Source of the DNA: Solirubrum sp044628455
Lineage (GTDB): Bacteria > Bacteroidota > Bacteroidia > Cytophagales > Hymenobacteraceae
DNA: 64,000 nucleotides
Reading direction: 5' to 3'
NCBI RefSeq assembly: GCF_044628455.1
Contig: NZ_JBIYZW010000001.1
Coordinates: 2,294,001-2,358,000, forward strand
Under the pieces are notes generated by a model, which was given only the letters and a program-made list of their open reading frames with translations, was not told the origin of the DNA and did no database searches. Shown here one piece after another: positions 41,585-49,300 of this stretch (the stretch's first letter is position 1; the number at the start of each line of letters is the position of its first letter). The translations under genes and the position numbers were made by a program.

Positions 41585-42454
41585 CTACTCCGCCGCCAGC
41601 GCCATGATGGCGGCGGCGGCGCCCTTCACTACCTCGGCCATGCGCTGAAAGTCCAGGGTGTCGATGGTATCGGTGGGCTCGTGGTAGTGCGGGTTGCGCA
41701 GGAAGGACGTGTCGTTGATCATCACCGCGGGGTAGCCGTAGCGCCAGTAGCTGCGGTGGTCCGAGAGGCTGGCCAGCCCCACCGACGCCGGCAGGTTAAT
41801 GCGCTGCACGTCGATGTTGGCGTGGCTTTGCATGAGCTGCTGCACCTGCTGGGTCAGGGCCTCCTCGCCCTCGCGGCCCACCACCACGATGAAGTTGCCG
41901 GCGTTGGGGTAGCGCGCGGCCAGCTCCTCGTCGGGAAAATGCTGGGAGCCGGGCTCGTCGCGGAAGTAGCCGATCATTTCGTAGCAGATCATGGCCCGCA
42001 CCGGCACTGCGGCCGCGTGCAGGCTTTTGGCGTGCACGGCGCTGCCCATGTACTCACCGGCAAAGTAGGGCGGCTCCTCGTTGGGGTAGGCCACCAGATC
42101 GACGCGACAGCGCAGCGGGGGCGCTTTTTCGTGCAGCACGCGGGCGGTTTCGAGCAGGCCCGCCACGGCCGAGGCGTTGTCGTCGGCGCCGGGCTGGTCG
42201 CCGAACACGTCGTAGTGTGCGCCTACAATCAGGCGCTCGGCCTCGGGCGGCCCGAAGGAAGCAATGATGTTGCGGTAGCTACGGCCGTCGGCCTCGAAGG
42301 TCTGCTCGGCGAGGCGGCAGCTCAACCCGGCAAATGCCGCCTTGATGTAGTCGGCAGCCTGGTTGAGGGAGCTGAGGTTGCGATAGTTGCGGGCCGGCTG
42401 CAGAGAGGTCAGAAACTTCACATCGGCGTAGAGACGGGCTTGGGTGGCGGGCAT
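41585..42454 (-). CDS. M28 family zinc aminopeptidase
   Basis: The protein has 289 residues from the ATG at 42454. The two-zinc site reads GAHYDVFGDQPGADDNASA (His and bridging Asp), NEEPPYF (catalytic and ligand Glu) and HEPTDTIDTL (last His). The family includes bacterial aminopeptidases and glutaminyl cyclase-like proteins. There is no signal peptide, so a cytoplasmic enzyme is likely. The longer frame to 43147 reads through the opposite-frame glpD sequence and is rejected. It follows glpD on the same strand by 86 bases. Confidence 0.9.
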   Translation of the reverse strand: MPATQARLYADVKFLTSLQPARNYRNLSSLNQAADYIKAAFAGLSCRLAEQTFEADGRSYRNIIASFGPPEAERLIVGAHYDVFGDQPGADDNASAVAGLLETARVLHEKAPPLRCRVDLVAYPNEEPPYFAGEYMGSAVHAKSLHAAAVPVRAMICYEMIGYFRDEPGSQHFPDEELAARYPNAGNFIVVVGREGEEALTQQVQQLMQSHANIDVQRINLPASVGLASLSDHRSYWRYGYPAVMINDTSFLRNPHYHEPTDTIDTLDFQRMAEVVKGAAAAIMALAAE

Positions 42455-42540
42455 AAGCTGGGCGGATTGCGGGCGGCGTACCCGCTTTATACGCCGCCGG
42501 GGCGCCGCCCGCCCGCACCCGGCCGTAAAATTCTGCGGGG

Positions 42541-44142
42541 CTACGTCTCCAGCAGGTAGCCGCGGGCCAGCTGCCCGAACTCGGCCAGCTGCCGCTGCTG
42601 CCAGCCTTCGTCGTGGCCCAGCTCGCGGCCCAGCAGGGCAGCCACGGTGGGGGCCGCCGCCAGGGCCGCCCGCGCATCGTGAAACAGCAGGCGCACGCGC
42701 CGGGCCAGCACATCTTCCACCGTGCGCGCCAGCTCGGCCCGCGCCGCCCACACCACCTCGGCCTGCCGGTAGTCCAGGCCCGGCACCAGCGGCTGGGCCA
42801 GGGCCGGCTCGGCCCTTATCAGCGCCGCCAGCGCCGCCTGATCGGTGCCGTAGCGGGCCAGGTAGCTGCCGGGTGCTGCCCACGCCCCGCCCGGGGCCGA
42901 CGCAGCCGCGGGCAGGGCGCCGTGAATCAGCTGCCGGGCCGAGCTGCTGGGCCGGGACGGCAGCCGCCCCCGGCCGATAAGCTGGTCGATGGTATCCTGG
43001 CCCATCTGCCGGAAGGTGGTCCACTTGCCGCCCGTGAGCGACACCAGCCCGGCCGGCGAAACCACCACGCGGTGCCGGCGCGACAAATCCCGGGTAGCCT
43101 GCCCGGCGCCGCCCGCAGCGAGGGGGCGCAGCCCGGCGTACACGCACCGCACATCGGCCGGCCGGGGCGGGCGGGACAAGTAGCGGGCAGCGGTATGCAG
43201 AATAAAGTCGACTTCGGCCGGCAGGGCGCGGGGCTCTTCGCTGATAGCGGATAACGGCGTATCGGTGGTGCCCAGCACCACGCTGCCCTGCCAGGGTACG
43301 GCAAACAGCACCCGCCCGTCGTCGGTGCGCGGAATCATGAGGGCTGCCGCCCCGGGCAGAAACGTGGCGTCGAGCACCAGGTGCACGCCCTGGCTGGGGC
43401 GCAGCAGCGGCGCGGCGGCGGGCTGGTCGAGGCGGCGCACGTCGTCGGCGAAGATGCCAGTGGCATTGACCACGGCGGGAGCCCGCAGCTGGTAGCGGCA
43501 GCCGGTTTCGGCGTCTTCGGCCTCCACGCCCACCACCTGGCCCCGGGCATCGTGCAGCACCGCCCGCACGCCGCAGTGGTTGAGCACCAGCGCGCCCAGC
43601 TCCAGGCAGGTCTGGGCTAGGTTCACGGCCAGGCGGGCGTCGTCGAACTGCGCGTCGGAGTAGCTGATGCCGCCGCGCAGGCCCGCGGGGCGGACGCCCG
43701 GCAGCTCGCGCAGGGTTTCGGCCTGGCTCAGCCAGCGCGGCCGGCCCAGGCCCAGGTCGCCGGCCAGCCGTTCGTAGAGCATCAGTCCCAGGCCGTACCA
43801 GGGCCGCTCCCAGCGGTGGCAGGCCGGAATAATGAAGCGCTGGGCCTGCACCAGGTGCGGGGCGTTGCGCAGCAGGCGGCCGCGCTCGAGCAAGGCCTCC
43901 CGCACCAGGCCCAGCTGCCCCTGCGCCAGGTAGCGCACACCGCCGTGCACCAGCTTGGTGCTGCGGCTGGAGGTGCCCTTGGCAAAGTCGTGGCGCTCGA
44001 GCAGCAGGGTGCGGTAGCCCCGGCCGCTGGCATCGAGGGCCACCCCCAGTCCGCTGGCGCCGCCCCCAATGACAATCAGGTCCCAGTCGGGCTGCCGGGC
44101 CAAGCGCCGGAGCAGGGTAGCGCGGGAGAAATCAGGGGGCAT
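42541..44142 (-). CDS. glpD: FAD-dependent glycerol-3-phosphate dehydrogenase
   Basis: The protein has 533 residues. The FAD-binding motif DLIVIGGGASGLGVALDASGRG is at about 20-42, followed by ERHDFAKGTSSRSTKLVHGGVRYL, a hallmark of GlpD. SLTGGKWTTFRQMGQD is the conserved C-terminal flavin contact, and a C-terminal helical domain (about 400-533) is present. It oxidises glycerol 3-phosphate to dihydroxyacetone phosphate at the inner membrane and passes electrons to quinone. No glpK or glpF is adjacent. Upstream is a long non-coding region. Confidence 0.93.
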   Translation of the reverse strand: MPPDFSRATLLRRLARQPDWDLIVIGGGASGLGVALDASGRGYRTLLLERHDFAKGTSSRSTKLVHGGVRYLAQGQLGLVREALLERGRLLRNAPHLVQAQRFIIPACHRWERPWYGLGLMLYERLAGDLGLGRPRWLSQAETLRELPGVRPAGLRGGISYSDAQFDDARLAVNLAQTCLELGALVLNHCGVRAVLHDARGQVVGVEAEDAETGCRYQLRAPAVVNATGIFADDVRRLDQPAAAPLLRPSQGVHLVLDATFLPGAAALMIPRTDDGRVLFAVPWQGSVVLGTTDTPLSAISEEPRALPAEVDFILHTAARYLSRPPRPADVRCVYAGLRPLAAGGAGQATRDLSRRHRVVVSPAGLVSLTGGKWTTFRQMGQDTIDQLIGRGRLPSRPSSSARQLIHGALPAAASAPGGAWAAPGSYLARYGTDQAALAALIRAEPALAQPLVPGLDYRQAEVVWAARAELARTVEDVLARRVRLLFHDARAALAAAPTVAALLGRELGHDEGWQQRQLAEFGQLARGYLLET

Positions 44143-44721
44143 GGAATAGCAGCTGGTGGCGGGCCGGTCAAGATAGGCACAGTCCGCTCAGGCAGCTCCG
44201 GCGGCGGCCAGCAACTTTCGGTCAACCCGTTTAAAGCCTTGGCCCCCAGCCGGCCCGGGAGCCCGGGGCTGGCAGGCCCCGACGCTGCGGAGCAGCCCTT
44301 GGCAACCAGCGCACCTATTTTTAGTATTATACATAGTTCAGGCATAACATCTGATGCCCGGGCGTAGTCGAAAAAACCTTATTAACGTCGGCGTTGGAAA
44401 GGAATCCACAATCCGGTACCTTCGCACCTCGATAGTACTTTTTACGACGGAGGCAGTACCCATGTAACAGCTACGTTTGCGGCCCGGCCGCCGCAGGCAC
44501 CCTTTTAAGGCCAGTTCCCGCGCCACTGCGGGTTGGCCCCGACACCCAGCCTTCGTTATTGCCCCACCGCCCCGGCAGCCCCACCTCTGCCCGGCCGGTC
44601 TCCGTCGCAAGACTGTCCCCGACTTCCTGCCTACCCTCTGCTAAAGCCAGGAGCGCGCCCCGCCGCCCTCCTGGCTTTAGCGCCCACCCCTACGCCGCGG
44701 CCCCACCGCCGGTCCTTTGTT
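44143..44721. other. Long non-coding region between glpD and a small basic protein gene
   Basis: A 579-base stretch without a convincing gene. A TAccTTcG box (44417-44424) may start a plus-strand transcript, leaving a leader of nearly 300 bases before the ATG at 44722. Inside are a purine-rich GACGGAGG just before an ATG-TAA start-stop pair (44462-44467) and a perfect 14-base-pair hairpin at 44640-44681. No known riboswitch or small RNA was recognised. Confidence 0.55.
44640..44681 (+). promoter_or_regulatory. Leader hairpin upstream of the small basic protein gene
   Basis: GCTAAAGCCAGGAG (44640-44653) and CTCCTGGCTTTAGC (44668-44681) pair perfectly around a 14-base C-rich loop, 40 bases before the ATG at 44722. 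No T-run follows, so a role as terminator is less likely than a leader structure. Confidence 0.6.
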
Positions 44722-45033
44722 ATGAGTACTTTCCGCATTGTGCAGGTGGCTCCGCTGTCGGCGCCTTTTCCGTTCCAGGTCGAAGAGCGGCGGCTTTCCT
44801 GGCTGCGTCCCTGGCGGCGCTGGCACACGCTCAAGCAGCGCAGCTACGGCCACCAGAGAGTTCAGCTCGCCACGGCCCGCTTTCACAGCCTGACAGAAGC
44901 CCGGGCTTTCATCGAACACGTGCAGCACAAGCGCGCGGGGCAGCTTGCCCAGAAGCACCGCCGCCACCGCCGGCGCGAGCAGATGAGCCAGTACCCGCAG
45001 GTGGTAGAGCAGGTCAACCTGGGTTTGTCGTAG
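44722..45033 (+). CDS. Small basic protein, unknown
   Basis: The protein has 103 residues, very rich in Arg, His and Gln (RRLSWLRPWRRWHTLKQRSYG, KHRRHRRREQMSQYPQVVEQV). There is no signal peptide or membrane helix. The first 60 residues alternate in a way compatible with a small alpha/beta fold (FRIVQVAPL, FHSLTEARAFIEHV). I recognise no family. The long structured leader and a strong terminator make a real transcript likely. The ATG at 44722 is preferred over the frame opening at 44533, whose extension is Pro/Ala-rich. Confidence 0.6.
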   Translation: MSTFRIVQVAPLSAPFPFQVEERRLSWLRPWRRWHTLKQRSYGHQRVQLATARFHSLTEARAFIEHVQHKRAGQLAQKHRRHRRREQMSQYPQVVEQVNLGLS

Positions 45034-45084
45034 CCTTCCTCGGGCAGGCGCCTGACCAGGTCCGGCAGCCGATAGCCAGGAGTC

Positions 45085-45127
45085 AGCCCGTTTGGCCGAG
45101 TTACTGCTCCGCCGAACGGGCTTTTTT
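45085..45127 (+). terminator. Terminator of the small basic protein gene
   Basis: AGCCCGTTTGGC (45085-45096) pairs with GCCGAACGGGCT (45111-45122) with one wobble, followed by TTTTT. Confidence 0.88.
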
Positions 45128-45145
45128 GCGGCCGGTCTGCCAGGA

Positions 45146-45901
45146 TTACTGCGCCGGACCCTGGCGCAGGGCATTGGCGTAGTCGACCAGCCGGGCTAGG
45201 TCGTGGTCGGCGTCGAAGCTCAGCTTGTGCTCTTCGGCGTAGGCTTCCAGCTGGGCAGCCTCGGCCTGGAAGTAACCCAGCAAGTCGCGCCGCGGACGGC
45301 GCAGCGCCACTACCTGCCCCTCGGGGGTACCCAGATAGTACCAGTCGCTTACGTCGAGGTAGCTGATGCGGGGGGCGGGCACGCGGGGGCGGTAGTACGT
45401 GGCCGGGTAGCCGTAGGCGTCGGACTGGCTCACGCTGCGCCGCACCAGAAAGCGGCGGCGCAGCAGCACCACGGGTCCGCCATTGAGGCGCTCGAAAAAC
45501 GCGGGCGAGGTGTAGTCGGAGGCTTTGTCGTGGTTCCAGTGGTACACCAGAAACGGCCGCGCCCGCAGCGGCCCCTGCCGGAAGCGCCGCACCCGGGCCG
45601 GCAGGGCGGTGCGGGCGCTGGGCAGGGAAGTGCCGTAGGGCAGCACAGCCCCGCGCACGGCGAAGGTGCGCACCGCCACGGCCGCCACCGTGCGCACGGT
45701 GCTGTCGGGCATGGTTACCAGCAGCACGTCGCGGTCGAGGTAGAGCTTCAGCGGGCCGCGCAGGGTGTCGCCGCTGGTGAGCACCACCGTGCCCTGCCGG
45801 TACTCCTGCACCAGCCCTCCTACCTGGGCGAAAACGTGGGCGGGTAACAGCGCGCCCGCTACCAGACCGGCGACGCAGGCAAGGGTGCAGGTGGTTTTCA
45901 T
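45146..45901 (-). CDS. Exported protein, unknown function
   Basis: The protein has 251 residues. A signal peptide (1-26, LPAHVFAQ) is followed by a beta-rich region (EYRQGTVVLTSGDTLRGPLKLYLDRDVLLVTMPDSTVRTVA and following), a central part rich in Arg and Tyr, and a C-terminal helix (YFQAEAAQLEAYAEEHKLSF). The pattern of a short strand-turn-strand unit with GDTLRG is seen in other Cytophagales exported proteins that I cannot name. Function unknown. The start at 45901 is chosen for the signal peptide. Confidence 0.72.
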   Translation of the reverse strand: MKTTCTLACVAGLVAGALLPAHVFAQVGGLVQEYRQGTVVLTSGDTLRGPLKLYLDRDVLLVTMPDSTVRTVAAVAVRTFAVRGAVLPYGTSLPSARTALPARVRRFRQGPLRARPFLVYHWNHDKASDYTSPAFFERLNGGPVVLLRRRFLVRRSVSQSDAYGYPATYYRPRVPAPRISYLDVSDWYYLGTPEGQVVALRRPRRDLLGYFQAEAAQLEAYAEEHKLSFDADHDLARLVDYANALRQGPAQ

Positions 45902-46344
45902 AGCAACGGGCGGCGTAAGGAGCAGGTGACGACAGCGGGCCGGAGTAAGATAACACGGCTGGAACCGTGCGGGCAAGCTCGGCCGGCCGGGCCCGCACGG
46001 TTGCCTTGCGTAGCTGCAAAGACGAGCCCGCCGGGGGGCAAGGTTGCAGTCGGGCACCGGGCCGGCTTATCGAATATTTTCACCTATCTCACGAATAGCC
46101 TGCCGCGGCTGTAGGATAGTTCTGCTCGCTAGCGAAGTAGCCTACCAACCTAGCGCCCCAGCCGGCCTACGGCAGCAAGTTGGTGTCAGCAGCCGCTCCG
46201 CTGCTCGCGGTGCAGCCGGTAGTCATCCGGCCATCAGCTGTCAGGCTTACGACGAGGCTACGGTTTTTTCGCCGGTGGCCGCGCGAATCCTTATCCAACA
46301 CCGTTTTTCTATACCTTCCCGCCGCCGCTACCACCCCATCCGCT
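45902..46344. other. Divergent non-coding region before the alpha-2-macroglobulin gene
   Basis: 443 bases without a gene. It holds a perfect 12-base-pair inverted repeat, AACCGTGCGGGC (45963-45974) with GCCCGCACGGTT (45991-46002), enclosing GGCCGGCC. A weak TAccTTcC box (46312-46319) lies close to the alpha-2-macroglobulin start. I see no other clear structure. Confidence 0.55.
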
Positions 46345-49300
46345 ATGACCTCCCCCCTACTGCTCCGCCTGCCGCTGCTGGTGCTGCTGGCTTTGCTGTG
46401 CGCCTGCTCCAAGCCCGGCACCGACTCTGCCAGCGCCGACGGCGACGAAATCGACCCCTACGAAAACCTGGTGTTCAGCTTCGACAAGCCGGTGGCCGCC
46501 GGGGTGGAGCTTAGTCGCTGGGACACCGCGCAGCTGGTGCGCTTCGAGCCGGCGGTGCGCGGGCGGTTTATGTGGACCTCGGACCGGGAACTGGTGTTTT
46601 CGCCCAGTCAGCCGTTTGCGCCCAGCACCGCCTTCAAGGCTGAGTGGCAGCCGCAGGCGCTACCCAAGGAGCTGCAGGGCAAGCTGCCCGAGCTCAAGCG
46701 CCGCCGCTTCCACACGCCCTACCTCGACATGACCACCCCGCAGGTATTCTGGACCGCCGGCAACCGCGGCCCCGCGGTGCGCCTGAACGTGGGCTTCAAC
46801 TACGCCGTGCGCCCCGCCGAGCTAAGCCAGCACCTGCGCCTGACGGCCAACGGCCAGCAGATTCCCTTTGAAGTGGTATCGGCCGAGGCCGACAAGGTGG
46901 TGGGCGTGCAGCCCACGCAGGCCGTGCCGGCCGGCAGCGCCATTCAGCTGGTAGTAGCGCCGGGCCTCACGCCGGTGGGTGCCCCGGCGCAAACCGACAC
47001 CACCAGCCGGCGCCGCCTCACGGGCTCCGTCACGGTGCCCGACCCGCAGGAGCTGCAGGTGCGCGAGCTGAGCGGCTCGCAGATCGAGGGCGAGCCGGCC
47101 GTGCGCATCCTGACCAGCCAGCCGGTGAGCGTGGCGGCCCTGCAGCCGCTGATTGCGGTGCAGCCAGCCGTGGGCTACACCGTAGAGGCCACCGAAAGCG
47201 GCCTGCTGCTGCGCGGCGGCTTCGAGCTGGGCAAGAGCTACACCGTGAGCATTCAGGCCGGCGCCTCCGGCGAGCTGGGCGGGCGGCTGAATCAGGCCGT
47301 GAGCCAGCAGGTGTCGTTCAGCGACGAGCGGCCCAGCATCAGCTTTGCCCACGGTGAAAAAGCCATGTACCTGGGCGCGGGCGGCCTGCGCAACCTGGGC
47401 TTGCGCCTCAACGAGGTAAACCGGGTGAAGGTGAGCATCTACAAGGTGTACGCCAACAACATCCGGGAGCTACTACGCTCCGGCGAGCAGTACGGCTACG
47501 ACTACGAGGAAGACGGCGGCGAGCAGGACGAAAACGGCGAGTACGTGGACCGCAGCTACCGCTACTTCAACACCGCCGATTACGGCAACCTGCTCACGGA
47601 GCGCACCTATTCTACCGCCGCGCTGCCCAGGCAGGGCTCGTTGCGGCTGCTGCACCTCTCGCTGCAGGATCTGGAGTTCAGCAACCAGCTGAAGGGCCTG
47701 TACGTGGTGCGCGTGCAGGATACCGAGCGCAGCTGGCTGCAGGTATCGAAGCTGGTGACGGTGTCGGATTTGGGCGTGGTGGTGAAGCAGGGGCCCACGG
47801 GCGCGCTGGTGTTTGTGAACTCGCTGCGCACGGCCAAGCCGGTAGGCGGGGCCACGGTGCGCTTCATCAGCACAAACAACCAGACCATGTTCACGGGCGC
47901 CACCAACGGCCGCGGCGTGGCCCAGATGGGCACGGCCGCCGACACCGCCCGGGCCCGGCGCTTCCAGCTGGAAACGGTGCTGGTGCAGCACGGCCACGAT
48001 TTCACCTTCCTGTCGCTGCCACGCAGCCAGGTAGAAACCTCGCGCTACGACGTGGGCGGCCTGCAAAGCAACGCGGCCCGCTTCCAGGCTTTTCTCTACG
48101 GCGACCGGGACCTGTACCGCCCCGGCGACACCATCCGGACCAACACCGTGGTGCGCACCGACGACTGGCGCGTGCCCGGCCCAGTGCCCATGAAAATTCG
48201 GTTGCTGCTGCCCTCGGGCAAGGAATACGCCAGCTACCGCCGCACCCTGAGCAAGCCCGACGGCTCGTTTGAGGCGCAGTTTATTCTGCCCGCCTCGGTG
48301 ATGACCGGCCTCTACACCCTGGAAGTGCTGACCGGCAACGACGTGCTGCTGACCTCGCGCAAAATCAGCGTGGAGGAGTTCGTGCCCGACCGCCTGAAAG
48401 TAACCGTCACGGCCGCGCCCGCCACCGTGAAGCCGGGCCAGACCGTGCGCGCCGCCGTGCTGGCCCAGAACCTGTTCGGCCCGCCCGCCACCGACCGCAA
48501 AGTGGAAGTGGAATTCTCGCTCAAGCAGAAAACTTTCGCCCCGAAAGACTACCCCGACTACAGCTTCAGTCTGGAAAGCGGCGGCACCCAGCGCCGCTAC
48601 GTGAACAGCGAGGAACAGGAATCGAGCCTCAACAGCCGCTTCGAAAAGGCCGTGCGCGAAACCGTGACCGACGCCCAGGGCCGCGCCGCCGCCGAATACC
48701 AGGTGCCCGACTACCGCGACCTGGGCACCCTAGAAGGCACGGCCTTCGCCACGGTGTTCGACGAAACCGGCCGCCCCGTAAACCGCCTCGCCACCTTCGA
48801 GGTGCGCACCCAGCCGGTGCTCTACGGCGTGCAGCAGCTGCCCGAGCTGGTGAGCACCCGCCAGCCCACCGAAATCCGCGTGGTGGCGCTGAGTCCCCAA
48901 ACTTCAACTCAAGGCAAGCCGGCCCGGGCTGCCGCGCTGGTGCGGGTAGTGCGCATTCTGTGGGAAACCGTGCTGGAGCGCCAGGGCGGGCGATATATCT
49001 ACCAGTCGCAGCGGCGTGAGGAAGTGGTGCTGACCAAAACCGTGCAAGCCGCCCCCGGCGCCACCCTTAGCTTTCAGCCCAGCTACTCGGGCGAGTACGA
49101 GGTGCGCGTGGCGCGGCCCGGCGCCGAGACCTACGTGGCCAGCCGCTTCTACGCCTACGGCTACGGCGACACGCCCAGCAATGCCTTCGAGGTGAGCAAC
49201 GAGGGGCAGGTGCAGATTGAGGCCGACAAAGCCAGCTACCACCCCGGCGAAAAGGCTACGCTGCTGCTCAAAACGCCCTTCCCCGGCCGGGTGCTGGTGA

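Noticed and set aside
41585..43147. 520-residue form of the M28 peptidase
   Set aside because: The extra N-terminal part is the antisense of glpD and is Gly/Ala/Arg-rich; the peptidase domain starts at 42454.
44462..44467. ATG-TAA as a real minimal ORF
   Set aside because: Could be chance; with no ribosome profiling or conservation it is only noted within the leader finding.
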